Position numbers and translations under genes: made by a program. 55,421 nucleotides of DNA. It comes from Aeromonas simiae (GTDB lineage: Bacteria > Pseudomonadota > Gammaproteobacteria > Enterobacterales > Aeromonadaceae). How positions within the stretch are numbered: the first letter of the stretch is position 1; the number at the start of each line of letters is the position of its first letter. This document shows positions 18,732-28,379 of this stretch, in pieces. Under the pieces are notes generated by a model that worked only from the letters and a program-made list of their open reading frames with translations, was not told the DNA's origin and searched no databases. The DNA lies in the NCBI RefSeq assembly GCF_000820125.1, contig NZ_CDBY01000027.1, positions 1 to 55,421 of the forward strand. The letters are read 5' to 3'.

Positions 18732-19163
18732 ATGCCGTCTCTCTCATCCTGGGATAGAGGGAGTGCGGCCAGCCTGTTCGATCGAATCCGTGGAGAGGGG
18801 AGTCCCCCCTCTCCCGGTGCCGATGTCGAGGTACTGGTTGAGTCGGTCAAGCGTCAGCTTGACCAGGTGCTCAATACCCGTCCCGGTAGTTGCCGTAGTG
18901 CTCCCGAACTGGGGGTGGTCGATCTCAACGACGCCACCCAGGCAGGGGCGGACATTCGTGGGCGTATCCGCGAAGCCATCCGCCAGTGCATCCGTCGCTA
19001 CGAGCCCCGCATCGTGCATGTGGAGGTCCGCTCGCCTGACGAGCAGGCCAATCCGCTCGAAATGTCGTTCCAGGTCACGGCTCATGTCCGTCTGGAACAT
19101 ATCGAACAGGTGGCCTCCTTCAACATCCATATGGACAGCCACCGCCACTACCGAATGGTGTGA
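18732..19163 (+). CDS. tssE: T6SS baseplate wedge protein TssE
   Basis: A 143-residue gp25-like protein. It has the N-terminal SLFDRI motif of TssE, and the C-terminal gp25 lysozyme-like fold region including RRYEPRIVHVEV, where the Glu of the EPR core motif is retained. It joins the baseplate wedge with TssF and TssG and nucleates sheath polymerisation. Six bases separate it from tssC, and tssF follows after six bases. Confidence 0.9.
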   Translation: MPSLSSWDRGSAASLFDRIRGEGSPPSPGADVEVLVESVKRQLDQVLNTRPGSCRSAPELGVVDLNDATQAGADIRGRIREAIRQCIRRYEPRIVHVEVRSPDEQANPLEMSFQVTAHVRLEHIEQVASFNIHMDSHRHYRMV

Positions 19164-19169
19164 TGATCT

Positions 19170-20933
19170 ATGTCGTTGGAACACTACTTCAGGGATGAGT
19201 TGGCTTACCTGCGCTTGCAGGGGCGCTCGTTTGCCGACGCCTACCCTGAACTGACCCGCTTCCTGTCCGAACAGACGACCGACCCTGATGTTGAGCGTCT
19301 GCTGGAGGGCTTTGCCTTCCTGACCGGCAGCTTGCGGGCCAAAATTGAAGACGAATTCCCCGAGCTGACCCATGGCCTGCTCGGCATGCTCTGGCCCAAC
19401 TATCTGCGGCCGGTACCGAGCATGACCATCATGCAGTTTTCGGTCATACCAGGAGCCATCTCTTTGCCGGCCATGGTGCCGCAAGGCTGTCAGTTCGACA
19501 GCCAGCCCGAAGACGAGGTGACCTGCCATTTTCAGACCTGTCACGATGCCTGGGTCTATCCTGCGGACATTCGCAGTATCAAGGCGCAAAGTGGCAACGA
19601 TCTATCGACGATTACCCTGGATGTCGCGCTGCACGGCCCGCTGACCTTGGCCGAGTTGCAGCTCGACAAACTGCGTTTCTATCTGGGCGGAGACAGCTAC
19701 ACCGCCTATGAACTTTACTTCTGGCTCTCGAGCAAGCTCTCCCATATCGAGCTGGAGGTGAACGGCCAGCGCTTTCGTCAGGAGGCCACGGCCCTCAAGC
19801 CGGTCGGCTTTGCCCGCGAGGATGCGCTGTTGCCCTATCCGGGCAATGTCTATTCCGGCTACCGCATCTTGCAGGAGTTCTTCTGCTTCCCCGAAAGTTT
19901 CCTCTTTTTCGATCTGGGGGGCGACTGGCCAAGCCAGCCGCTGCCGCTGAGTGAGTTCCGCCTCCATTTTTGCTTCGATAGGCCGCTGCCGGCCGAGCTC
20001 AAGATCCGCGACGATTCGTTCCGGCTCAACTGTGTGCCGGCGATCAACCTGTTTCGCCATGATGGGGAGCCCATCAATCTGGACGGCCGCCAGGTCGAAT
20101 ACCCGCTCAAGGCCAGCTACCGTCATGCCGACAGCTTCGAGATCTTCTCGGTTGACAAGGTCGAGGGGTGGGTTGAGGGCAAACTTGGCCGCTCGCGTGG
20201 GGCCGCCCGTCTCTATCAGCCGTTTGAGAGCTTCCAGCACCAGATTGAGCGGGCCAAGGGGCGCCAGGCTCTCTATTACCGGATGCGGGTCCGTGAGGCG
20301 GTCAACGGGGACGGCTTTGAACATGCCCTCTCGTTTGTGCGCGGTGATGAGACCCAGGTACTCGACCTGGACGAGTCTATTTCCGTCACCATGACTTGCA
20401 CCAACCGCTCCCGTGCCGCCCGGTTACGGGTGGGGGCGATTTGTGTGCCGACCGGCAGTTCCCCCTCGTTTGCCACCTTCAAGAATCTGACCCGCCCGAC
20501 CCCGCCACTGCGTCCCGCGCTCGATGGCAGTTTGCATTGGACCCTTATCTCCAATCTCTCGCTCAACTATGTCTCCTTGCTGCGTCGTGATGCGCTGGTG
20601 CAGATCCTGCGCACCTACGATTTTCCTGCGCTGCACGACAAGCAGGCCGAGCAGGCCTCGCGCAAGCGGCTGGCCGGGATCGAGACCATCGAGACTGAGC
20701 CGGTGGATCGGCTGGTGCGTGGCATGCCGGTTCGTGGTCTGCGCTCGCGCCTCACCATGCGCCAGAGCGCCTTTGGCAGCGAGGGGGAGCTCTATCTGTT
20801 CAGCACTGTGCTGGCCCATTTCTTCTCTCTCTATGCCAGCGTCAACTCGTTTCACCTGCTTGAGGTGATCAATGCCGACAATAAGGAGCGCTACCGATGG
20901 CCGGTACAGATTGGTCAGCACTCCGTGATGTGA
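19170..20933 (+). CDS. tssF: T6SS baseplate subunit TssF (VasA)
   Basis: A 587-residue cytoplasmic protein starting MSLEHYFRDELAYLRLQGRSFADAYPELTRFL, the canonical TssF/VasA N-terminus, and of the usual length. Further family blocks include DPDVERLLEGFAFLTGSLRAKIEDEFPELTH and the C-terminal ...LYLFSTVLAHFFSLYASVNSFHLLEV. It forms the wedge with TssG and TssE and connects the baseplate to the membrane complex through TssK. Its 3' end overlaps tssG by 37 bp, a sign of translational coupling and stoichiometric expression. Confidence 0.95.
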   Translation: MSLEHYFRDELAYLRLQGRSFADAYPELTRFLSEQTTDPDVERLLEGFAFLTGSLRAKIEDEFPELTHGLLGMLWPNYLRPVPSMTIMQFSVIPGAISLPAMVPQGCQFDSQPEDEVTCHFQTCHDAWVYPADIRSIKAQSGNDLSTITLDVALHGPLTLAELQLDKLRFYLGGDSYTAYELYFWLSSKLSHIELEVNGQRFRQEATALKPVGFAREDALLPYPGNVYSGYRILQEFFCFPESFLFFDLGGDWPSQPLPLSEFRLHFCFDRPLPAELKIRDDSFRLNCVPAINLFRHDGEPINLDGRQVEYPLKASYRHADSFEIFSVDKVEGWVEGKLGRSRGAARLYQPFESFQHQIERAKGRQALYYRMRVREAVNGDGFEHALSFVRGDETQVLDLDESISVTMTCTNRSRAARLRVGAICVPTGSSPSFATFKNLTRPTPPLRPALDGSLHWTLISNLSLNYVSLLRRDALVQILRTYDFPALHDKQAEQASRKRLAGIETIETEPVDRLVRGMPVRGLRSRLTMRQSAFGSEGELYLFSTVLAHFFSLYASVNSFHLLEVINADNKERYRWPVQIGQHSVM

Positions 20934-21895
20934 TTGGTGATAGCGGGGCCCCGCGGTTCAACTTCTTCCAGCTGGTCGAGCTTATCAGCCGGCTGGAGGG
21001 GGTCGATCAGGAAGGGGCGCTCGATCATCAACCCGAGCAGGAGCGGATCCGCTTTAAGGCGACCGCCTCGCTCGGCTTTCCGACCAGCGACGTGCTCGGT
21101 GTGGCAGAGGATGAGGAGGGGCGACACCAGCTTGAGGTGGCGTTTCTCGGGCTGCACGGCAGCCAGTCGCCGATGCCTGGTTATTACCTCGATGAGCTGG
21201 CCTGGGAGTACGCGCAAGGGGAGCCCAAGCTGGGGCTCTTCCTCGATTTCTTTCACCACCGCCTGCTGACCCTGCTACACCGCGCCTGGCGCAAATACCG
21301 CTACCACGTCCGTTTTCAAGACGAAGGGGAAGACGGCTTTTCTCGCCTGATGTTCGCCCTGGTGGGGCTGGGTAACGACGTGGTGCGTGAGAGTCTGCCG
21401 GTCAACCGCGCCAAGATGCTCTCGTATGCCGGCTTGTTGGCGAGCCCCAGCCGCTCTCCCGAGGTGGTGGCGGGGCTGGTGGCCCACTGTTTCGATCTCG
21501 ATGAGGTGGAGGTGCTGGCCTGGCAGAGCCGACGGGTACCGGTGGATCCGGAGCAGCAAAACCGACTGGGGCTGGCGAACGCCACCCTGGGCGGTGACAT
21601 GGTGATCGGTGAGCGGGTCAATGATTGTGCGGGCAAGTTTCTGCTGCGGATCAATGACCTCAGTTTTACCCGGTTTTTGGGGTTTCTCCCTGACGGGGAG
21701 TTCTTTCAGCCGTTGGTGCGCTTCGTCTCCTTCATCTTGCGTGACCAGCTTGCCTGGGATTTACGCCTGGGGATGGGAGAGGGGCAGGCGCGGGGGGTGC
21801 GGCTCGGTGATGAGCAGAGCAGCCGGCTCGGCTGGTGTAGTTTTCTGGGGCAGCCGCCGGCCGACCCCTTCGTGACGATTTGTGTGCAGGAGTAA
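20897..21895 (+). CDS. tssG: T6SS baseplate subunit TssG (VasB)
   Basis: A 332-residue protein with the TssG features FNFFQLVELISRLEG near the N-terminus, VAFLGLHGSQSPMPGYYLDEL in the middle, and LGWCSFLG near the C-terminus. It bridges the two TssF copies in the wedge. The start at 20897 lies inside tssF, 37 bp before its stop; CAATAAGGAGCG ahead of it supplies the ribosome-binding site within tssF. The next gene starts two bases after its stop. Confidence 0.94.
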   Translation: MAGTDWSALRDVIGDSGAPRFNFFQLVELISRLEGVDQEGALDHQPEQERIRFKATASLGFPTSDVLGVAEDEEGRHQLEVAFLGLHGSQSPMPGYYLDELAWEYAQGEPKLGLFLDFFHHRLLTLLHRAWRKYRYHVRFQDEGEDGFSRLMFALVGLGNDVVRESLPVNRAKMLSYAGLLASPSRSPEVVAGLVAHCFDLDEVEVLAWQSRRVPVDPEQQNRLGLANATLGGDMVIGERVNDCAGKFLLRINDLSFTRFLGFLPDGEFFQPLVRFVSFILRDQLAWDLRLGMGEGQARGVRLGDEQSSRLGWCSFLGQPPADPFVTICVQE

Positions 21896-21897
21896 GC

Positions 21898-23118
21898 GTG
21901 AACGCGGTTAACCAACAACTCTCTCTGGTAGTCCTCAACAGCGAACAACTGGAGGGGGGCATCCAGGTGCAATATCAGTTCGACGAACAGGGCGGCACGT
22001 TGGGTGCCTCCGCGCAGGATGACTGGCAGCTTAAGGATCGCCTTGGCGCCGTGTTACCCGCCCATGCCCGCATCGAGCTGCAAGATGGCCATTTTTGCCT
22101 GTGCGATCTGAGTGGCCAGACCTTCATCAACGGCGCGACCTCCCCGATAGGGCGCGCTCGCAAGGTTCATTTGGAGCAAGGCGATGAGCTGGTGGTCGGG
22201 CCGTTCCGGCTGCGGGTCTATCTGGGGCGGGTACAGGCGGAGCCGAGCGTCACTCAGGTGCTCGGCACCCAGCCGGGTGACGAGCTCAATGACTGGCTCG
22301 ATGGTGAGGCTCGTCCCCCCGAGAGCCACCTGTCCGAGCTTGAGCCGGCTGACCCCCTCCGTGCCTTGCAACAGGAGCGCCGCGACAACGCGCTGCTGCA
22401 ACCGGATGACGTGGCGGAGCCCGCCACCTTGCCCCCCCTTTCCCCTTTCTCTGCCCTTGAGGACACCATGGATCAGGAATTTATCGACATGCCGACCGTC
22501 GACCATCGTTACGCCCCCCTGCCTGGACAGGAGGAGATGGATCATGTGGCACTGACCCCGCTGATGCGCGGCCTTGGCCAGAATCTGCACTCACGCGACA
22601 CCTTGCAGGCGCACGCCATGCTCGAAGAGATGGGCAAAACCCTGCGGGCCATGGTGGAGGGGCTGTTGACCCTGCAAAGCGAGCAGGCGGCGCTGGCCGA
22701 CAAGCACCTGCGTCCCATCGAGGACAACCCGCTGCGTCTGGGCCTGGATTACGCCGATACCTTGCCGCTGCTGTTTGCCGACGGTAAGAGCCCGGTGCAC
22801 CTCTCGGCGCCGTCCGCCGTGGCGGAGGTACTGCGCAACGTGCGGGTTCACCACAGCGCCAACCAGCAGGCGATCGCCGCGGCCCTCGGCAGCATCCTCG
22901 AGGCCTTCTCGCCCGAGGCGCTGCTTGGCCGTTTCGAACACTATCGCCGCAGTGGCACCCAAGAGGCGATGGATGAGGGGTGGGCCTGGAACATGTACCA
23001 GCACTACTACCGCGAGCTCACCTCGACCCGCCAGCAGGGCTTCGAGAAGCTGTTCCATCAGGTCTACGCCCAGGCCTATGACCGGGCGGTGCGTGCAGAG
23101 CAGGGGCAAAACGGATGA
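21898..23118 (+). CDS. tagH: T6SS-associated FHA-domain protein TagH (VasC)
   Basis: A 406-residue cytoplasmic protein with an N-terminal forkhead-associated domain (residues 1-110 or so) and a C-terminal TagH domain (LGLDYADTLPLLFADGKSPVHL to AYDRAVRAE). GTG at 21898 is preferred because CAGGAGTAA lies just before it and because the longer frame begins inside tssG. FHA proteins in T6SS read threonine phosphorylation, but neither a PpkA kinase nor a PppA phosphatase gene is present in the window. The stop overlaps the tssJ start (ATGA). It matches VasC of the V. cholerae cluster in position. Confidence 0.87.
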   Translation: MNAVNQQLSLVVLNSEQLEGGIQVQYQFDEQGGTLGASAQDDWQLKDRLGAVLPAHARIELQDGHFCLCDLSGQTFINGATSPIGRARKVHLEQGDELVVGPFRLRVYLGRVQAEPSVTQVLGTQPGDELNDWLDGEARPPESHLSELEPADPLRALQQERRDNALLQPDDVAEPATLPPLSPFSALEDTMDQEFIDMPTVDHRYAPLPGQEEMDHVALTPLMRGLGQNLHSRDTLQAHAMLEEMGKTLRAMVEGLLTLQSEQAALADKHLRPIEDNPLRLGLDYADTLPLLFADGKSPVHLSAPSAVAEVLRNVRVHHSANQQAIAAALGSILEAFSPEALLGRFEHYRRSGTQEAMDEGWAWNMYQHYYRELTSTRQQGFEKLFHQVYAQAYDRAVRAEQGQNG

Positions 23119-23630
23119 TACGCATCCTGCTGCCCGGTGTGTTGCTGCTGGCGCTGACCGGTTGCACCACGCTCGGCAAGATGGCCGATGTGGCCATGAA
23201 TCCGGATATCCAGGTCGGCAGCAATGACAGCCAGCCCTCCACCCTGGGGTTGAGTCTGCTGGCCGAGCCGGACGTGAATCCCAATGAGAGCGGAGAGGCG
23301 GCCCCCATCGAGTTCCAGGTGGTGGTGTTGGCGGAGGACTCCAAGCTGCTCGCCACCGACTACGACCAGGTGACGGCCGATGTGGAGAAGAGCCTCGGCA
23401 AGAACTACCTCGATCATCAGGATTACACCCTGCTGCCGGGCCAGTTCAAGTATTTGCCGCCGGTCAAACTGGACGAGAAGACCCGCTATATCGCCGTGAT
23501 TGCCCGCTATGCCGATCCCAACAGCGCCGAGTGGCGCAAGGTGATCAAAGTCAGAAGCACGGGAAGGGCGTATCACATTCTGGTGCACCTGCGCCTGGAT
23601 GAAGTCGAACTGCAAAAAGAAGAAGAATAA
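23115..23630 (+). CDS. tssJ: T6SS outer-membrane lipoprotein TssJ (VasD)
   Basis: A 171-residue lipoprotein with signal peptide and lipobox LALTGC (Cys17). The rest is the transthyretin-like TssJ domain, including EFQVVVLAEDSKLLATDYDQV and a C-terminal strand. It anchors the TssM periplasmic domain to the outer membrane. The ATG overlaps the tagH stop by four bases, and tssK begins two bases after its stop. Confidence 0.92.
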   Translation: MIRILLPGVLLLALTGCTTLGKMADVAMNPDIQVGSNDSQPSTLGLSLLAEPDVNPNESGEAAPIEFQVVVLAEDSKLLATDYDQVTADVEKSLGKNYLDHQDYTLLPGQFKYLPPVKLDEKTRYIAVIARYADPNSAEWRKVIKVRSTGRAYHILVHLRLDEVELQKEEE

Positions 23631-23632
23631 CT

Positions 23633-24970
23633 ATGTCGAGCCGAAATCGGGTTATCTGGCGTGAGGGGCTGTTTATCAAGCCCCAGCACTTCCAGCAACA
23701 ACAAAGACACACGGACTACATGCTGCACGCGCGCTTGAGCGCGCTCGGCGACTACCTCTATGGGTTGCAGTCGCTCACCATCAACGAGGACTATCTGGGC
23801 TTTGGCCGCATCGCGCTGGTCTCGGCCAGCGGCGTGATGCCCGATGGTACCGTCTTCAATCTGCCGACCGATGATCTGCTGCCGCCGCCGCTTGAGATCA
23901 CCGACGCCGCCCTGGCCAACCAGAAGGTCTATCTGGCGCTGCCGCTTGCGGTGAGCGGGGTGCATGAGGTCGGGGAGGCTGGGCAGCAGGTGGCGACCCG
24001 CTTGCAGAGCCACCGCCACGATATCCGCGATCTGCACTCCGAGGGGGGCGATGTCTCGGCGCTGGAGCTGGGCCGGGTGAGCCTGCGCCTCATGCTTGAG
24101 CGCGACGATCGCAGTGCCTACGCCTCTATCGCCATCGCCCGTATTCAGGACAAGCGTCCGGATGGCGGGCTGCTGCTCGACCCTAACTTCATGACGTGCA
24201 GCATCAACGTCTCCGCCATTGCGACCCTCAAGCGCTTTCTCGAAGAGACCGCCGGTCTGGTGGGGGAGCGTGCGCGCAGCCTCTCCCAGCGCATCGCCGC
24301 ACCGGGGCAGCAGGGGGTGGCCGACGTGGCCGAGTTCATGATGCTGCAACTGCTCAACCGCGCCCAGCCCCAGCTCTCACACCTGGCCCGCCTCGGCACC
24401 CTGCATCCCGAGCGGCTGCATGAGGCGCTGGTGCAGCTGTGTGGTGAGCTGATGACCTTCACCGACGAGTCGCGTCTGCCTCCGGCGTTCCCGGCCTATC
24501 GCCATGACGATCAGCAGGTGAGTTTCGAGCCGGTGATGCTGGCCCTGCGCCAGGCGCTCAGCACTGTGCTGTCGCCACGAGCCGTGTCGCTGCAACTGCG
24601 CAAGCACCAATTCGGCGTCATGGTGGCCGTGGTGGGGGACAGCGAGCTGATGCACAGCGCCGACTTCGTGCTGGCGGTGCGTGCCCGCATGCCGCAGGAG
24701 CAGCTGCGCAAGCAGCTGTTGCAGCAGACCAAGATCGCCTCAAGCGACAAGATCCGCGAGCTGATCAGCCTGCAACTGCCGGGTATTCCGCTGTTGCCGC
24801 TGCCGGTGGCTCCGCGCCAACTGCCCTATCACGCCGGGTACAGCTACTTCCAGCTCGACAGGCAGAGCCCGGCCTGGCAGATGCTGGCCCAAAGCAACAC
24901 CCTGGCGTTCCACATCGCCGGCGACTTCCCCGAGCTCGACATGCAGCTCTGGGCCATCCGCAGCCAGTGA
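23633..24970 (+). CDS. tssK: T6SS baseplate-membrane connector TssK (VasE)
   Basis: A 445-residue protein beginning RNRVIWREGLFIKPQHFQQQQRH, the invariant TssK opening. TssK trimers bind TssF/TssG on one side and TssL/TssM on the other, tethering the baseplate to the inner membrane. Length and the C-terminal PLPVAPRQLPYHAGYSYFQLD block are as expected. The gene is packed two bases after tssJ and 13 before tssL. Nothing unusual is seen. Confidence 0.95.
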   Translation: MSSRNRVIWREGLFIKPQHFQQQQRHTDYMLHARLSALGDYLYGLQSLTINEDYLGFGRIALVSASGVMPDGTVFNLPTDDLLPPPLEITDAALANQKVYLALPLAVSGVHEVGEAGQQVATRLQSHRHDIRDLHSEGGDVSALELGRVSLRLMLERDDRSAYASIAIARIQDKRPDGGLLLDPNFMTCSINVSAIATLKRFLEETAGLVGERARSLSQRIAAPGQQGVADVAEFMMLQLLNRAQPQLSHLARLGTLHPERLHEALVQLCGELMTFTDESRLPPAFPAYRHDDQQVSFEPVMLALRQALSTVLSPRAVSLQLRKHQFGVMVAVVGDSELMHSADFVLAVRARMPQEQLRKQLLQQTKIASSDKIRELISLQLPGIPLLPLPVAPRQLPYHAGYSYFQLDRQSPAWQMLAQSNTLAFHIAGDFPELDMQLWAIRSQ

Positions 24971-24983
24971 GAAGAGGTAACCG

Positions 24984-25760
24984 ATGATGACTGACATCGC
25001 GAGACACGAGCCCCTGAGCGATCTGCTCTATGACCATGCCGCTCAACTCGATTTGGATTCCGATTACTGGTTCCGGCTGCGCGGCCACAGCATCAATCCC
25101 ATGATTGACGCCGTCACTCCGCTGCTTGGCATGGTGCTGCGGGTGCGCCAGCTCTCGAGCCACGAGCAGGTGAGCGATCTCTACCAGCGGGTGGTGACCG
25201 AGATCCAGGCGATCGAGCAGGAGCTGGCCGCCCATGGCTATGAGAACGGCGTGCTGCTCTCGTTTCGCTACATCCTGTGCACCTTCATCGACGAAGCCGT
25301 GATGGGGCGTGAGTGGGGCAGCCAGAGCGAATGGTCGGAGCACTCCCTGCTGGCGCGTTTTCACAATGAGACCTGGGGCGGCGAGAAGGTGTTTGTGCTG
25401 CTCTCGCGTCTGCAGGAGGAGCCGCAGCGCTACCGCGACATTCTGGAGTTCATCTATCTGTGCCTGTGCCTCGGCTTCGAGGGGCGCTACCGGGTGATGA
25501 GCAACGGGCGCGAGGAGTTCGAGCGGCTGGTGCATCAACTGCATCGCACCCTCTACCCGCAGGCCGAGCGCGCGCCGCTGGCCTTCCACCTCGATCTAGG
25601 TCGCCAGGCCGCCCGCTACCGATTGAGCAAGCAGATTTCACTGCGCACCCTGTGCCTGCTGGCCGGTGTGACGCTGGCCGTCATCTTTGGCCTTTATCAC
25701 CACCAGCTTGATAACCAGACCCAGGACGTACTGCGTCAACTGGGCGAATTATTAAAATAA
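24984..25760 (+). CDS. tssL: T6SS inner-membrane protein TssL (DotU/VasF)
   Basis: A 258-residue protein with a cytoplasmic DotU domain and one C-terminal transmembrane helix (LRTLCLLAGVTLAVIFGLYHH). The core YILCTFIDEAVMGREWGSQSEWSEHSLL is the family signature. It has no C-terminal OmpA/peptidoglycan-binding extension, so peptidoglycan anchoring is not provided by this subunit. ATG 24984 and the adjacent ATG 24987 are both possible starts after GAAGAGGTAACC. It forms the membrane core with TssM and TssJ. Confidence 0.93.
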   Translation: MMTDIARHEPLSDLLYDHAAQLDLDSDYWFRLRGHSINPMIDAVTPLLGMVLRVRQLSSHEQVSDLYQRVVTEIQAIEQELAAHGYENGVLLSFRYILCTFIDEAVMGREWGSQSEWSEHSLLARFHNETWGGEKVFVLLSRLQEEPQRYRDILEFIYLCLCLGFEGRYRVMSNGREEFERLVHQLHRTLYPQAERAPLAFHLDLGRQAARYRLSKQISLRTLCLLAGVTLAVIFGLYHHQLDNQTQDVLRQLGELLK

Positions 25761-25773
25761 GAGGAGAGCACCC

Positions 25774-28377
25774 TTGATTCGAATTGAACTGCCGGTACTG
25801 GTTGAGCGGCTCAACCCCATCTGCCGCCACATGCTGGAAGAGGCTGCTGCCTTGTGTGTCAACCATCAGGGCGCCGAGATCCGCATTGAGCACCTGCTGC
25901 TCAAGATGCTCGATACCCCCCTGTGCGACGTGCGCCAGATCTTCAAGCGTGCCGAGCTTGATGTCGATGAACTGCGTACCCTGCTGCAACCGAGCGAAGC
26001 CGAGCGTGGCTTCGATCAAGGCTATCCCTCCTTCTCACCGCTGCTGGTCGAATGGCTGCAAGACAGCTGGCTGCTCGCCTCCGCCGAGCTGCGCCACGGC
26101 CAGTTGCGCAGTGGCGTCATGCTGCTGGTGTTGTTGATGACCCCGACCCGCTATCTGCCGGGCGTCGTGGTGAATCGGCTGGCCAAGGTCAATCGTGAAC
26201 TGGTGCGCCAGCAGTTTGATGAGTGGGTCAAGGAGTCGGCAGAGACTGAGGTGAGCCCCCAGGCCGGTGGTCAAGGGGCGGGGGCGCTGGCCACGGACGC
26301 CACCCTGCTCGGCCGTTTCACCCAGAACGTCACCGAACAGGCCCGCCAGGAGCAGCTCGATCCGGTATTGTGCCGGGATCACGAGATCGACCTAATGATC
26401 GACATCCTCTCCCGCCATCGCAAGAACAACCCCATCGTCGTGGGTGAGGCCGGGGTGGGCAAGAGCGCCCTCATCGAGGGGCTGGCGCTGCGTATCGTGG
26501 CGGGCCAGGTGCCCGAGAAGCTGCGCGAGGTGGAGCTGCTTTCACTCGATCTCGGTGCCATGCAGGCCGGCGCTTCGGTCAAGGGGGAGTTCGAGAAGCG
26601 CTTCAAGGGGGTGATGCAGGAGGTCAAGGAGTCGAGCCGTCCCATCATCCTGTTCATCGACGAAGCCCACACCCTGATCGGGGCCGGCAATCAGGCCGGT
26701 GGTCTGGATGTCTCCAACCTCATCAAGCCGGCGCTGGCGCGTGGCGAGCTGCGCACCATCGCCGCCACCACCTGGAGTGAGTACAAGAAATACGTCGAGA
26801 AGGACGCGGCCCTTTCCCGCCGCTTCCAGCTGGTCAAGGTAGGGGAGCCCGATGCCGACGAGGCCACCGTGATCCTGCGCGGTCTGCGCGGCATCTACGA
26901 GCAGGCCCACGGGGTGCTCATCGACGAGGAGGCTTTGCAATCGGCGGCCCACCTCTCGGCCCGCTATATCTCCGGCCGTCAGTTGCCGGACAAGGCGATC
27001 GACGTGCTCGATACCGCCTGTGCCCGGGTGGCCATCAACCTCACCACGCCGCCGCGCGCCGTGAGCCGCCTGCACAACACCCTGCGCCAGCGTGAGCTGG
27101 AGATCCGCCAGTTGACGCGCCAGAGCCTGATTGGTCTGGGTGAAAACGACGAGCGGCTGGCCGAACTCAATGGGGCCCAAGAGGGCGACCGCGCCACGCT
27201 GGGAGAGCTGGAGGCCGCCTGGCAACAGCAACAGGAGCTGGTGCAGCGCATCATCGCCCTGCGCGCCGCCCTGCTGGCCGAAGAGACCCAGCCGGAGTTC
27301 GATGCCGCCGCCACCACCGAGGAGCTGGCAGTGCTTGAAGCCGAGCTGTCTGCCTTGCAGCAGGACTCCATCCTGGTCTCCCCCCACGTGGACAAGGGGC
27401 AGATTGCCGCCGTCATCGCCGAGTGGACCGGGGTGCCGCTCAATCGCATCTCCCAGGGGGAGCTGGATGTCGTGACCCGCTTGCCCGAGTACCTCGGCGC
27501 CTCCATCAAGGGGCAGGAGCTGGCCGTGGAGCATCTGCACCGCCATCTGCTGACCGCCCGCGCCGATCTGCGCCGTCCCGGCCGTCCGCTGGGGGCCTTC
27601 CTGCTGGTGGGGCCGAGCGGGGTCGGCAAGACCGAGACCGTGTTGCAGATCGCCGATCTGATGTTCGGTGGCCGCCAGTACCTGACCACCATCAACATGT
27701 CCGAATACCAGGAAAAGCACACCGTCTCGCGCCTCATCGGCTCGCCCCCCGGCTATGTCGGCTTTGGCGAGGGTGGGGTGCTGACCGAGGCCATCCGTCA
27801 GAAACCCTACTCTGTGGTGCTGCTCGACGAGGTGGAAAAAGCCCACCCGGATGTGCTCAACCTCTTCTACCAGGCCTTTGATAAGGGCGAACTGGCCGAT
27901 GGCGAGGGGCGCATCATCGACTGCAAGAACGTGGTGTTCTTCCTCACCTCCAACCTCGGTTACCAGACCATCGTCGACTACGCCGAGCGTCGTGACGAGC
28001 TGCTCGATGCGCTCTATCCGGAGCTGGCGGCCTTCTTCAAGCCGGCACTGCTGGCGCGCATGGAGGTGATCCCCTACCTGCCGCTGGGCCACGACACCAT
28101 GGTGGCCATCGTCCGCGGCAAGCTTGAGCGCCTGGTCTCTTTGCTTGAGAGCCGCTTCGGCGCCGAGGTGGTGCTGGGCGATGAGGTGAGCGAGGAGATC
28201 CTGCGCCGCGCCAACCGCAGCGAGAACGGGGCCCGGATGCTGGAGTCGGTCATCGATGGCGCCTTGCTGCCACCGGTCTCTTTGCAGTTGCTGCAACGCC
28301 TCTCCGCTGGGCAGACCATCAGCCGGGTGAGCTTTAGGGTGGAAGAGGGCGAGTTTGTGGCCGAGGTGGAGGGCTGA
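25774..28377 (+). CDS. clpV: T6SS sheath-recycling AAA+ ATPase ClpV (TssH)
   Basis: An 867-residue Hsp100 ATPase with a Clp N domain (about residues 1-150), first AAA+ module (Walker A GEAGVGKS near residue 224; Walker [11 protein letters not shown]), a middle coiled-coil region, and second AAA+ module (Walker [10 protein letters not shown] near 613; Walker [12 protein letters not shown]). It unfolds contracted TssBC sheaths for reuse. The start codon is TTG at 25774, eight bases after GAGGAGAG; no ATG or GTG fits the family N-terminus ([15 protein letters not shown]). The TTG may lower its translation relative to the structural subunits. Confidence 0.96.
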   Translation: MIRIELPVLVERLNPICRHMLEEAAALCVNHQGAEIRIEHLLLKMLDTPLCDVRQIFKRAELDVDELRTLLQPSEAERGFDQGYPSFSPLLVEWLQDSWLLASAELRHGQLRSGVMLLVLLMTPTRYLPGVVVNRLAKVNRELVRQQFDEWVKESAETEVSPQAGGQGAGALATDATLLGRFTQNVTEQARQEQLDPVLCRDHEIDLMIDILSRHRKNNPIVVGEAGVGKSALIEGLALRIVAGQVPEKLREVELLSLDLGAMQAGASVKGEFEKRFKGVMQEVKESSRPIILFIDEAHTLIGAGNQAGGLDVSNLIKPALARGELRTIAATTWSEYKKYVEKDAALSRRFQLVKVGEPDADEATVILRGLRGIYEQAHGVLIDEEALQSAAHLSARYISGRQLPDKAIDVLDTACARVAINLTTPPRAVSRLHNTLRQRELEIRQLTRQSLIGLGENDERLAELNGAQEGDRATLGELEAAWQQQQELVQRIIALRAALLAEETQPEFDAAATTEELAVLEAELSALQQDSILVSPHVDKGQIAAVIAEWTGVPLNRISQGELDVVTRLPEYLGASIKGQELAVEHLHRHLLTARADLRRPGRPLGAFLLVGPSGVGKTETVLQIADLMFGGRQYLTTINMSEYQEKHTVSRLIGSPPGYVGFGEGGVLTEAIRQKPYSVVLLDEVEKAHPDVLNLFYQAFDKGELADGEGRIIDCKNVVFFLTSNLGYQTIVDYAERRDELLDALYPELAAFFKPALLARMEVIPYLPLGHDTMVAIVRGKLERLVSLLESRFGAEVVLGDEVSEEILRRANRSENGARMLESVIDGALLPPVSLQLLQRLSAGQTISRVSFRVEEGEFVAEVEG

Positions 28378-28379
28378 GC

